NCBI RefSeq assembly: GCF_009389715.1
Contig: NW_024067838.1
Span: 342,001 to 406,000 of the forward strand
DNA length: 64,000 bases
Direction of reading: 5' to 3'
Source: Phoenix dactylifera
Taxonomy: Eukaryota; Streptophyta; Magnoliopsida; Arecales; Arecaceae
In this document: positions 40,001 through 51,875 of the stretch, piece by piece
How positions within the stretch are numbered: position 1 is the stretch's first letter
Layout: every line of letters begins with the position of its first letter
Notes under the pieces: model-generated
Database searches by the model: none
What the model saw: the letters and a program-made list of their open reading frames with translations, nothing else
What the model was told of the DNA's origin: nothing
Program-made: the position numbers and the translations under genes

Positions 40001-42560
40001 TAGATGAACTACTACAGGTAAAATCATCACGAAATTTCTAGATATTTTTATAATAACAAAAAAATATCATTAAAATAATTATCATGAAAATAATTTAAAG
40101 AAGCCCCATTCGGCATGGAATTGCTCAAGCTTGCACCCAGATTTTCTGATATGTGACAATAAAATTATTATAACAAAAACATTGTAGAATCCTATTACAA
40201 TAATTTTTATCATAAAAAACTTTTGTAACAATGGTTAAATTCTCTTCACTATCGCTAAATTTTATCTTGTCTTTACAAATTTATTAAGTGCCGGAAACTA
40301 TAATGACAACCTTTGGTCGATACTTAAAATTATCATTTTATGACAATATTTTGTTATCATGAAGAGAACCCCAATTATTGTCACAAATTGGATTGATACC
40401 TTGAGCTGGCAAAAAATACATGCTACATCAACTATCCCTGCTAGACTAATCCTTGACATGGTCTTCCAAGCATTACTCATTAATGCATGATCAACATGTT
40501 ACATGGTATCATTATGATTTTTATTATATGGAAATAGAGAGGAAGTGAAAAGCTTCCCCTAGATTTATTGCTTGGAATTGAAATTTACACAGATGTGGAG
40601 AAGCAATTTACAAGCATTAGGAAAGACTTAGAAATAATAGTCTGAAAAAGATTATATAAAACTCTAGAACTAGAAAATAGGGGCAGTTAGATTCACTATT
40701 CAGGCATAAGTGCGGGAAGGTGCTTTGAGACATTCTAGTGTCTCCGTTTTGTCTTCTCACTACAAATGACCTCCCATTGGTAAAATGAGTTGAGGGCTTT
40801 GTGCAAAATGGAGTTGATGGAAGCTTTCTTTTGCAAATAAGATAGTTGTGCTTCAACCAAATATACCGACATAGCGCCATTACAAATTGATCCCCATCCC
40901 TTTCTCAATTCCCTTTTAATTTTTTTTGATATCCAAGTTATTCATGGATCTTTGATGTCCTTCAGCCAACCGCTAATGTTAAGAAAAGGTTTCAATGAAA
41001 ACCAGAAGCTCTTAGCAAAGAGGCATTTGACCACTAAATATAAAATGGTTTAATTCAGATCATTATGATTTAAATTAAAAAGATTATTATCTTTTTGGGT
41101 AATAACATAAAAAATACATGGCCTAATAGTTGTTGGTAAAATAATTGTTCTCTTGTTTCTAATAATTGATACAACCAAGAATCCAAAAAATTGGTTGCTA
41201 ATATGATATATAACTTGTTCCTAATTTATCAATCAATTAGGATGAACTACAAGGAACTCAGCAAGTACAAAAACGACAAAGTATCTCTACTTCAAAGAGG
41301 AATAACATCTGAAATAGCCAACCAGTTGTGCTGCCGTGAGCATAGCGGAGATGGACATAAGTTTTAGAGTTTCATCTCTCAGATGTCACTCAGGATTTGG
41401 GCTTTACTATATATTATATATAATTTAATAAAATTCATACAAAGAAGAGTAGAAGAGCATATAACAATTGAAATTTATTTTAGGTGTTTTTTTGTTCTTC
41501 CCTTGAAGTTTTTTTGGGGGGCAGTTAATGTGACAAAGGAAATTAATCTAAATTTCTAGTGGTTGTGCCATATATAACATTGCATGCCACCTAAAAATAA
41601 CACTCCCTCATGTGGTAGAAAATATTCCAATATTTCGGACTATATTAATATATTGAACAATGCTTATTATTGGGGGCAGGGTGGGGCGGCAACGCTTGCA
41701 TAAATCGCATCGAAAATCGTGCTAGAAAACATTAATTTTACTAGCTTGTTTATGAATTCCCTTCTAATTTTTCTCATTTTAAATTATTTTACGGGCATCA
41801 TATAGTACCTTTTTAGCAGCCCGTAAAAGTAGAGCCGCAGATGAGCCAAGATGTGGTGGAATAGTTTAACTTTGAAGCCTTTGCTTGGTAAAGAGCTGAC
41901 CGGTGGGTTCCACTATAAAAGAGTGAGCTGAAATAATCTTATAAGGATTGGCTCATCAGCACGGCTGAGTCATGACAGCCTCTAGCTCACAAAATCGTAT
42001 TTGGCTTATGTCCCCACAATTCCTTTTATAGACCCCGGGCTTAGCTGCCTCTTTTTGGTAGGTAGGAGGGGCCTGGCTCTTTAAATCTGGGGGAATCTGG
42101 TGGTGGCAGATGGGTGTCATTTCCTACTCCTACTCCAGGACATTCGAGTTATGGTGAGAAGTGATGTCGAGTTCCAGACTAGATATGTTTACAAAGAAGC
42201 TAGTGGGGTCGCGGATTAGGTACCTTCGTATATGATTGATCACTCTAGGATGCTCTGTAGGTTGGAAAAAGAGAGTTGCCTAGCGCACTATGTGATGTGT
42301 TGTTTTTTAATTTTTTTAAATAATTCATATTAGAGATGTATGGACAATCCACCATGGGGAAAAAAAATCTATATAGAAGATCAACGTATTTAATTTAGAA
42401 TTACCAAAACAATCGAAAAAAAATAAAATAAATGATGATGCCACATGCACCAAGATTTCTTTCCAGGTGTCCTATTTTTCAGTGAATCATCCAACTTGCC
42501 GGCCATTACCTGAAACTCTTTAAAATTTCAAAAAGAGCATTTCAAAAGGAAAACCATCAA
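37100..42560. other. AT-rich intergenic region with retro-remnants
   Basis: No gene recognised over 5.5 kb. A T run at about 37600 followed by sequence typical of a LINE 3' end suggests a minus-strand LINE tail to about 38060. A LINE RNase H scrap lies at 39741-39895. At 39990-40400 there is highly AT-rich, partly inverted sequence. The stretch 41700-42300 shows nothing identifiable. Confidence 0.5.
39741..39895 (+). pseudogene. LINE RNase H C-terminal scrap
   Basis: The plus frame reads EEANSAADWMATFMARHASF, then a stop, then FPTHFRNILASHAS, the usual end of the plant LINE RNase H region. It is isolated and inactive. Confidence 0.55.
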
Positions 42561-42994
42561 ATTTTCAATTAAAATGTTGCGGATGGTACAGAGAACAGTA
42601 AGCAAGTACACTACCTACCCCATTCCCTGAGAACAGGAAACTTCCCGACAAAAAGGTAACATGCTCACAAGTTACAATGCCCAGTTCCCCAGCAAAAGCA
42701 GCATACATGGCTGGAAGGATAAAACTCCTAAAACCCAAAGGGGGAGAGAATAAAGCGTCATGTATACTTTTTATACGGCAGGAATAAGTGGAAGGATAAC
42801 GAGCAAATATATGCATACAAGGCAAGTCATCATGCCCATTTGAATAGCCATTCAAGCAACACGTGGCAAGTACTCCTTTTTCATGCATCGCGATGACGGG
42901 AAGGGGAGAGAGAGAGAGAGAGAGAGGAGTTAAGGTTGATGACGGTGACCGGACTCATCCTTGAACTCAATGATTTGAGCGCCCGCCGTTTCCG
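42561..42994 (-). other. Probable 3' UTR of the DUF4378 gene
   Basis: Directly downstream of the stop codon. A (GA)n run lies at about 42909-42926. The open frame at 42565-42888 has no recognisable domain and is treated as incidental. Confidence 0.4.
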
Positions 42995-45282
42995 TTAGGA
43001 ATGAGGTGACGTCAGGTCCCTCCCTCGGGAGGCGAGGGAGAGAGATGCCGCGGCCTCCCCGAGGAGGCCGTCAAAGATCTCCTGCGCGACCTCCAACGCG
43101 ATGTCCTCCGCCTCCTCCACCACCGAGGGGTGCAGCAGCAGCCGCCGTATCTTGGCCTCCGGCATGTCCCCCGCCACGAGTGCGTCGATGTCGCCGACAA
43201 CCTGGCAGTCGGCCGCCGGGAAGCTCCGGATCTGACTCCAGAGCTCCTGCAGCAGCAATTCGCCGTCGGCTTTGTCGCGGCGGTCCATGTCTCGTTGCTT
43301 GGTTAGATGACTCTGATGATGGGTGGTGGGGTTGGTCATGAGGCATGACCGCCCGAGGAGATCTCCCAAGATCTCCTCCACCAGATGGAACAGGAGCTTC
43401 CTGTTCCATCTGTGCCGCAGAGAGCCGAGGAGGGCCCCTTCCTCCGCGCTTTTGCTCTGCGGCTGACCTTCTTCTGTTGGGAAGGAGGGGAGCTCGAGCT
43501 CGAGCTGGTGGAAGATTATGGGGTCTATTGGGAGAGAAGAAGAGTACCATCTGAAGGAAGGGATGGCTACTCCCATGATCCCTGCTAGGTCTAGAATGGA
43601 CCACACGTATCTGTACTCGGGATCCCTCTCCTTTGGTACACGGCGTCGGGGAGTCTTCAACGGCATTAAAGCACCTCCAACTCCAATGGTCATCTGTGGC
43701 CAAGAGACAAAGCAGCATTTAATGCAAACGATATGCTCGCATTGACCAGGAAGAATGGCATCTGACTGAAAATTTGACTATACATGCAACGTTAATAGTA
43801 GATGCAAGTCCTTCTAACTATTAGTTCCAGGAAGGAGATACCACTTTTTGTTCTTGGACCGAACTGGAGGGACATTGATGGTTTGGTTCTGGTACTGGTC
43901 TTGACGGTGGAGGAGATGCTTCCCTCCTTTTGACTGTAGCAAAAGAAGGGATAGAGATGCACTTCTTTTCTGAGAGGTGCTTTTGTGGCACGGAAGCGGG
44001 CTGAGAAGGAGATGATAAGGCATCCGGTCGTGCTGCTGTTTCAGAACCTGGATGCTGCTTCTTGATCCTCCCAGTGAAGCGCTCGTAGCTGGCTTTCTTA
44101 CACTTGCTTGGACCTATCCTAACTGGCTTTGCTTCCGCATTACCTTGACCTATGAAGGAATTAGATGATGGCAAAGAAGGTGGTGGTGATCGCGGGCGAG
44201 TAAATCTCTGCGGTTGCAGCTGGGATCTTGGAATGAGATTCTTCACTGGTTTGTTCTTTGCGGGGGGCTCTAAGAACCTCACCCGAGGAGGTGAACATGA
44301 TGGTGGTGGATCCGTCGTTGGCGGCTTGCTCTGGCTCCATGTATCAGCATTGCATGATGCTTTCTGCTCTGATCTGGCTGCAATTGCATTACTGCTGCCT
44401 CCTCTCCTGTTGCTGACGCTTTCCTTTACTTGCTTCACAATCTCGCGAGCGTAACAGTTACTTCTCGGGCTCTTGCTCTCATTCTGGTGCCTTCCAAGAT
44501 CTTTCTTCCTAGACTTTGTCACAGACGGTAATGGCGAAGGTGGGAGCAAGCAGTCGCCAGACACCTCGTACAAGTGGCTGAACTCCTGCATGGCCCTATT
44601 CGTGTTCTCCTTGTTAAGCTGCAAAGATAGCCTTGGATCTGAATCCCATAACCTGGCTGATGACACTCTCGGGGAGCCTGGCAACGAACGGGACCCCACT
44701 TCATATCTGCCCGCAACGTTGCAGTCTATACTTTGAAGGGGTTGTCGAGGGGATACCGATTTTCTTTTACATTCCCCTTGTTTTCTTCTTCTTCTTCTTT
44801 TGAGTTTGCTCCTGAGATTCCACCGGTGGAGGAGATTTTTGGCGCGGGGTAGTTGGAGAAGAGGCCTCTTCGGGCAGCACATCCAAGCCCATAAGACGGG
44901 CCACGACGCCGGGAGTCCTCGGCGTCTCGGCTAGCGAGCTTCTCCTCTCCTCCTCCAGTAACGTTACCATCTTGCTCCTCCTGGGCAATGCAGCTGGTTT
45001 TGGAACTACTTGTCTTCCAACCTGAATAAGTTGTAAACAATAAAAAGGACAAGTTTAACAAAGCATGAATAAAAAGCAAACTTGTGAATTCATCAAAAAA
45101 AAAAAAAAAAAAAACAAAACTTGCGAAAAGATATCCTTGAATTACTTACAGGGACATCATAATACTCCTCAGGAATGGCCAAAGTTGATGACGCTTTCCC
45201 CTCGTCCAGCTCCAGGCTATTCCTCGGCGCCTCGATTCCTAAATTACATGATCAGAAAACATAATACCTGAGTTAGAGACAG

Positions 45283-45333
<51 letters not shown>

Positions 45334-45535
45334 GGTTTCTTTTATTTCTCTATTTACCTTTGAGCTGAGAAGTGGGGTGGTGAACTTTAGATGACAACTC
45401 CGGTGGCACGGTTGGGCTGCTTGCAGTGAAGAGAAGGTGGTGGAAATCGAAGTAGTGGAACATGCCACTCATGCATCCGGGGCTCACCTTCTCCTCTCTT
45501 GCCAAAGACCGGCTCCAATGACATTCCCGTCCCAT
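42995..45535 (-). CDS. DUF3741/DUF4378 protein (LONGIFOLIA/TRM-like)
   Basis: Member of the plant family containing LONGIFOLIA and TON1-recruiting-motif (TRM) proteins, many of which act at microtubules in cell elongation and division-plane setting; the exact role of this member is unknown. Coding exons: 45535-45358, 45238-45150, 45021-43842, 43693-42995, all with GT..AG borders. Exon 1 has the family-like CMSGMFHYFDFHHLLF. Exon 3 has the DUF3741 core TPGVVARLMGLDVLPEE, then a basic, Ser/Pro-rich, probably disordered stretch. Exon 4 holds DUF4378: EYRYVWSIL, RKLLFHLVEEIL, VVGDIDALV and VVEEAEDIALEVAQEIFDGL. Within exon 3 the frame shifts at an A run (T4 at 44781-44784), just after a Lys-rich AAG repeat. 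Removing one base gives an unbroken 714-residue protein. The frame entering exon 4 rests on splice phase. No TRM subgroup is assigned. Confidence 0.88.
45299..45329. repeat. (GA)n microsatellite in intron 1 of the DUF4378 gene
   Basis: GATA units followed by an uninterrupted GA tract, close to the acceptor of intron 1 (CT-rich in the transcript, so it may add to the pyrimidine tract). Confidence 0.9.
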
Positions 45536-48387
45536 CTCTCTTCTTCTGCCTCCTCTCCCAACCCACCCCTCAAAACGTGCGGCAAACCTTAAAAAAAAAC
45601 CAAACCAAAAGAAAAAGAACGCGTTGGGACACTCCTCTCCACACTCCAGCCACTTGCCTGCGTTCTAAAATAACAGGAGGAGGAGGAGAAGGTGGACCGG
45701 CTGCAGGCTAATTAAGAGCTGAGCGAGAAAAACGGATCGGATGGCGAAAGCCGTTTGGGAACGGATTTGTTTGAAACAAATATTTTATTGTCATTTGAAA
45801 AGGAATTTTTTCAGGACGGCAGAAAGTTGTTATCATCCCTCATCTTTTTACGCCCCCTACCCAGAGGTTCCGCCTGGAGAAATGAGCCCAGGGGCAGAAG
45901 GTGACGATATGACCACGAGTCCCCGTGCTCCTCTCCCCATGCGCTCTCTCTCTCTCTCCCTCTTCTTTTCTCCTATTCTTCTCCATTCCCCTCTAAAACC
46001 ATTTAAACTAGCTTATCCATCGTGTGGCTTTTGAAGGTTACAAGGCGTCGACGTGTCGAGCTCCATTGGTGCCGTAGCGGAGATCATTGATCCAACGGTG
46101 GTCGTAATTTAAAATGCTGCCAGGTGGGTAATTTTTTGCAGGAGGATTCCTTGTGGCTGCACTTGTACCATAATAAATTTTAACATTAATTTATGTTGTC
46201 GTTGGCTGGCTTGTTTATTATCTCCGTCTCAGACAAAACGTGCGACGCACAAGGGGTCATGCGCCTGGGGTAGGCACGGGAGAGCAGGGGTGGGTCTACT
46301 CTCAAGTCTAATACTGTTTTAAATTTCAAAGATATGGCTCTCTCTCTCTCTCTCTCTCTCAAACACACAGACACAAACACACACAAGGCACTTCCTTTCA
46401 CTCGAAAAGTTAATGAGATTTGTACGGTTGCCCATGTCACCGTAACGCTCGTGACATGTTGGACGGTGGCAGGAATTTGGACAGTTAGTTAGCCTGTCAC
46501 CGGCCCCAGGGTGACGACGAGAGAGAGAGAGAGAGAGAGGAGAGAAATGTTGGGCCTACATGAGAGAGCAAAGGCTTCCACTCGAGTTCATATCAGGCCA
46601 CTGGTTGTAGAATTCATATGAACTCAGATCTGGCAGTGCTTTTGATTTGCTCTGAGACGTATGGATAATATTTTGTCTGAAGATGTAAGTTTTTCACCGC
46701 GGAGAGAGGGAGAGAGGAGCGTCTGTAGGGGTTTGGGAATTGGCCCATAATGCCAACCGTGAATAGAGGGGCTTGGAAGATGGCAAGGGGACGAGAGGGT
46801 CTTCCTGTCTTCACGTGATGAGGAGGACAGGTGATAAGGAGAGAGGGCCCCGCTTCCAACTCGCTCAGCTCATCTCTTTCCGCTCAAAAAGGCTGTGATA
46901 AAGACCCAGAAGCCTCGCCGGCTGCCGGCCGCATGCTTCTTTTATCTTTTTCCATGAAGAGTTTGTTTGGTCTCCAGTTTGATTTCATGCACTATGTGAG
47001 CTTTGGTCTGCTCAGCTTTTGCTCTTCTATTCTCCTACGGGATCTTGTGACGCATAGGAGACTTGAAACGAGCATGGGTTTGCGGTCGTTTCTGAGAAAT
47101 AGGCTTGGTGGGATGATACAATCATGTAACACAATAGTTACACAGCTGATATATATGTTACGTAACAATTATTAGCCTTCTCGTGTGGAATTTCTGTGCT
47201 AACGTAGCATGATTTGGTCCATTTTAGAGAACAATTTTAATGCAAGTAACAATGTTAGGACCAATCAATAATGTACCAAAATCAGTCCTATATATGTCAT
47301 GTAGCATGAGCGAATTTAGCTTGTGTAGATCATGGAATCACTGTGATACACTGCAGAGTTATGATGAAAAGCTCCAATTCTATATATAAACTGGTGTCAG
47401 CTGTGTTTGGTTGCTGGTTAAATAATAAATAAAAGAAAGTTATCAGTTTAACCAGCCAAACACCAACAACATAGTGATCAAAGAGTGGACCTAAGAAAAC
47501 CATGCCGCTTGTCCCTCAACCCCTATTTGTCATTTTGTTCTCATCTACCATCTTTTTATTTCCCCAACCAGCAAATGAATGACTTTATCCTTAGATATTT
47601 AAGGGGTTTTTATAAATGGCTAAATCTATACACCTCTTCTTTATCTATTTTATTTTTTTTCAGCTAGGAGAAGCTTGCACTTGTTGGTGTCTCTCGCAAT
47701 ATTTTTTTTCAAAAATGCGAAACTTTTGGATGTTAGACTATTTTTTTTAAAATGACATAGTTGACTGTTATAACAAGACTAAATAAGTAAAACAACAACG
47801 TTATTATTCAGCTTATCTCAATTCATTCCATAGGAAACTATTTTCGATGTGAATTTGAGATTTGAATCTGAAAGTATAAATCCATTGATCCGAACTTATA
47901 ACAATATCAAATATTAATCTTTCTACCTTCCTTGTGAGAAAACCATGAACAACTAGATGATGACCATTGTTCCCATACGCCTGCTACAGCATTACAACAA
48001 GACAGGTGCCATTAAACCATGACTCTCTTCCAGCAAAGCGTCCCAAACAAAACCTGCACTGTTCATTATGAGACTGTTTCTCGCGCATAAATTGCAGCTT
48101 TCATGACTTCTACTACATCAATGGCGTAGGTATGCAGTCGAAGACGTATACAACAGCGGCCACGGGGGACAAGTGGACGAATACGAATAAAAACCAAGGG
48201 GGACCGCTTGCACCCGCACCGACCAGCTCCAGTATGGGCACGGCAAGGAGATTCCCACGGTTTTATTCGGACTGTGCTATTCTATGCAGAAATATTTATA
48301 AAATTGGACCGGATCAGACCGGTTGAACTGAGATCCGGGTGGTGCCGTCCACTACGATTTAAAGAATTTTTTTTTAAAAAAAATTGT
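45536..48387. other. Upstream region of the DUF4378 gene and intergenic spacer
   Basis: The first few hundred bases should hold the 5' UTR and promoter; a CT-rich run at about 45943-45985 (GA-rich in the transcript) is compatible with a leader. Further (TC)n and (GA)n tracts occur at about 46331-46350 and 46520-46538. The stretch 46540-48380 shows no gene. A stray GATCCAACGGTGG at about 46089 matches the inner MITE motif without the rest of the element. Confidence 0.5.
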
Positions 48388-48818
48388 AGGAATATCCTTC
48401 TAAATATCGAATTTTATATGGATACCCTTTCAAAATTGATATTTATATGTATACCCTCTTAAAATACTTGTTTTGTTATTCTACCCTTTTTTTTTCCTTA
48501 TTTTTGCATATGTACCCATGTCATCTAATGCGGTTAATAAATTAATGGTTTCAAATTAAAATGACTAAAATATTCTTAATAGGTAGATGTGCAAAAAGAA
48601 ACATTTATAAAGCAATTGCGATGGAGAACAAAAAAAAAGTAATTTCAATTTTTTTATTTTTAAATTAAAATAAATATGGTTTTTATTAACAGTGTTAGAA
48701 GAACTGTTATATTAGGAGCATTTGTGCAAAAAAAAATAGTGTTTTATGAGGATATAGAAATAAATATAAATTTTAAGAGGATATTTACATAAATTTGAAT
48801 TTTGAGACGGCTATTCAT
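48388..48818. mobile_element. Imperfect foldback element, about 430 bp
   Basis: The left arm (48388-48472: AATATCC, GGATACCCT, TACCCTCTTAAAAT) pairs with the complement of 48737-48818 (ATCCTCTTAAAAT, ATATCCTCATAAAA) over about 80 bp with many mismatches. The interior is AT-rich and non-coding. Old foldback/MITE-type element; no target duplication defined. Confidence 0.5.
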
Positions 48819-48853
48819 GCCCAAAAAAAAAAAAAAAACTCATTTAAAATTGA

Positions 48854-49090
48854 TCAAAGATCAGTCAAACTCGAAAGACTGGATGAACCGGTCAAACCAG
48901 CTGGTCTAGTCCGATTTGGCCTTTTGGGAATGACGGGCGATCTTGTGGAGGAATCGTCGTCGAAGATGACAGTCTCGTACCAAGCATTGCAAAAACCCTC
49001 ATCATTAATGTTGCCGGCCTCGGCCTTGGCCCCGGTGATGAAGCCCCGACCGGCGAGGGGCGGGTTTCGGAGTGATCTGTAGGAGATCAT
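48854..49090 (-). pseudogene. Possible Agenet-like protein fragment
   Basis: A minus frame contains INDEGFCNAWYETVIFDDDS, which resembles the DEEGFxGAWFxATV core of plant Agenet/Tudor-like domains. No flanking exons or second domain were found, and the frame is short. Perhaps a captured or decayed fragment; coincidence cannot be excluded. Confidence 0.25.
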
Positions 49091-49837
49091 TTGACCCGAG
49101 AGAGGAGGGAGGAGTGGAGGTGGGCGGCAGGGACATCATGGTCCCCGGAGGAGACAAGCATATCAAATGGTTCCCTCCTCTCATTGAGGGTCAAATGACC
49201 TGCACCTCATTCGTCGTTGTAGAGTGAGTTCGAAAACATTTGCACCTCATCTTTGATTGGACCAGTCGACATAGGAAACCACACAGCTTGCCAATTCACT
49301 GTCCAATCTTTTGGTAATATGACCCCACATCACTATTTCTATCTCTGTCTCTGCCTTTCACCATTATTCTGACCTCATAACATACAGGACCTACAACAAT
49401 AATGGCGTTACTTAGGCCTAATTCGCCATCTTAGATGGACCAGGACTTGACAAGAAGCATCCGAGGGCGAAGGAGAGCCCACAAGGAGTGACCATTTGAA
49501 GTGCTGTCCACGGGAGCGCGGAATTCGAACTCCAGACCTACTCTAATAAAGTGGGGGCGTCCCAGTGGAATTGGTGGTATGATTATGATTAGGAGTTGGA
49601 ACCGCTTTGGAACACTATCCTGGTCCAATGCACGATCAGGTGTCCTCTTGCGTAAACCGACGGCTAAATCTAAGAAACATCACATGCTTCTCTGAGTGGG
49701 ACCATCAAGCATGCAGAGAGTTGTCTTTCAAAGGCAGGACTTGGTTTCATGCTTTGGTTATTTAAATTTCTTATGAGCATTCCATCTGCTATGCTATTCT
49801 GATGCTGCATTGGCAAATGCATCTCCCATGCAAGCAT

Positions 49838-50143
49838 TGTTGAGGAATAGTCCCATATTAGATAGGTTAAGAATTCTAGTGATGCTTATATACTCATGAG
49901 CTCAATCACATACCAGCTTAAGCTTTTTGGGTTGGATCTTAACATGATATGAGAGCCTAGGATCCTTCTTGCCTACTAATATCTCTAAGCTCCTACTTAC
50001 TAATTCATATATTGCCTTTTACTTCGAATTTCATCCATCCAGGATTCCCTCTCTATTAATAAAAGAGGATGTTGAAAAATAATCTCATGGTAGATAGTTT
50101 AAAGGTTCTAATGGTGCTTATATATTCGTGGGCCTGTAGCTAT
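49838..50143 (+). mobile_element. Second TRIM-like element, 3' LTR truncated
   Basis: The 5' LTR at 49838-49944 begins TGTTGAGGAATAG and ends CTTAACA. Next comes a decayed Met primer site (TGATATGAGAGCC, two mismatches to TGGTATCAGAGCC), a short non-coding interior, the purine tract AAAAGAGGA, and at 50070 a second TGTTGAAAAATAATC copy. The two copies align for about 65 bp, then the downstream one breaks off. AGCAT flanks the element at 49833-49837 and 50144-50148, a possible target duplication if the truncation was internal. Non-coding. Confidence 0.6.
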
Positions 50144-50148
50144 AGCAT

Positions 50149-51562
50149 CGTTGTTGATAGCTGTCCATTATTTTATGACAGCCATCGAGTGCGGAAACTA
50201 TGCACCACAGAAGATTCTGGGTCAAGTTTGAAATGGTGGTGGTCATGGAAGACTAGAAGTAGACTCATATCACTCCACTTGGTACAGCAATTGTTTATTA
50301 TTTTGAGGATCCTTCATTTCGTTTTTTTCCCCTTGTCCAGGTCTGTTTGCTCAATCTAAGCATGAAAAGATCCACCTGTCATGGTCTCAAGCTCTTGAAG
50401 CCTATGGCAGCAAGAACCCATATCACCCTAGCAATATCAAACAAGCATGACGACTTTGACTAAACAGGTGGGGAGAATTGAAGAAATTAGCAAGGCTACT
50501 TACCTTCAAGTAAGTTTCAAGTGACTTATACTACGTGTAAATCTGCTTTTGAGCCTCCTTGCATGTAAATAAAGTTCAGTTTGTGTAGTCTAAGGATTGT
50601 AAGAAAACTCAATACCTAATCATTCCCCATACTTACAATCCATATAAACAAAGATTTGATGATATGCCATGGATTTAAAAAAGAAAAAAGGGAAACCTAT
50701 ACTTGGTGTCGCTAACAAGGCATATGGTTGGTCGCAGAAGCTCCTAATACAAAAAACTTAATACATATCCATCGTTTTCATCCCCGTGCTATTATCATCT
50801 TTAAATTGAATACAACTATGAAAAAAATAAATTCCAAGAACATTAAGACACATACTCAGTTTAGGATAGTAAACAAACCCTATGTCAGTAAAGCCACTGT
50901 ATAAAGCTCATATATGATCAAATATGAGATGGTAACAGCAGGAGATTTACCTAGCATGACAGGTGGCATGGTCACCAGCCACCTCAGCAGAGAAGCTTTA
51001 AAACTTCCAATTGGTAATGGTCAGAAGGAAAATAGATTTCTCTAGTCTGCATTTTAATTCTTGATTACATAGTGTTTGTCAAAGAGAGTTTTATGCTCCA
51101 GATTGTGTACAGCTTGTAGTAGCAGCTTAGACTATAGGCCAACCAGCTTCAGATAATTTCAGTTCATAGTTCATACTATAGATTTCACCAACAGACACAG
51201 AGCAATCATAGAAAGCAGCTAATATCGATCTTGATGTTGGATAAGGCAAACATTCTTTAAAAGTCAACAGATGATTGCTTACTAGCATAGGGCATCTTCG
51301 ACCATAATTATTTTCATTTGATGACATGGAGAAATTCCAAGATTTGTGGACTAGAGAAACAGTCTAGATTTTGAGTTAATTTCCTTCATTCTATCATTTT
51401 CGCACATTGTTAAAATTGAATTAGTTAGTAATTAACATTAGCAGAAAGAGTGGACTTTGAACATATACACTTGAAATTAAAATGGTTGCATCCAAATGTA
51501 CATGATTCTTTCCATCTAAGAGCTATCAGGCTAAGGAGTGTCCATGTTGAAATTTTCATCAC
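50149..51562. other. Intergenic, downstream of LCB1
   Basis: No gene or clear repeat seen. Short AT-rich frames only. Confidence 0.55.
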
Positions 51563-51568
51563 TTTATT
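51563..51568 (-). terminator. Candidate poly(A) signal of LCB1
   Basis: AATAAA on the minus strand about 310 nt beyond the LCB1 stop codon. Assigned by position and consensus only. Confidence 0.35.
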
Positions 51569-51875
51569 CAACGAACAATGCAAATTTCTTAGTTAAATGG
51601 TCTAAGAGTACATTCAAAACTGCTGATTTTCTCAATTCCAAGGGATATCTGAACAAAAGAGAAGGCAGGCATGCAGAGACATTCAAATTAAAGCATATCA
51701 ATACTATACAGAATTTCTACCTGCTAGAAACCATGAAAGCACATCCTGGGTGGCAAAATGAATGTAGCTTAGGTACATATCTAGACCCACAAACGACAAC
51801 GTTCAAGCCAAGGTGCAAAATCAAAATGTTGATATAATTTGACCTGCTCCTGTTCCTTCATTGGCAAACAGAACC

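Noticed and set aside
42565-42888. 107-codon open frame downstream of the DUF4378 gene
   Set aside because: Lies in the expected 3' UTR and resembles no family; likely chance.
43071-43718. Alternative frame of the last DUF4378-gene exon containing NAVEDSPTPCTKGE
   Set aside because: It looks protein-like for about 25 residues, but splice phase and the DUF4378 motifs support the other frame (42995-43693). A further frameshift near 43630 cannot be fully excluded.
46080-46100. Third copy of the promoter MITE
   Set aside because: Only the inner GATCCAACGGTGG word is present; the terminal repeats are absent.
49530-49560. tRNA T-arm-like GAATTCGAACTCC; similar B-box strings near 4055 and 15540
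   Set aside because: No cloverleaf, A box or tail could be built around any of them, so neither a tRNA nor a SINE is called.
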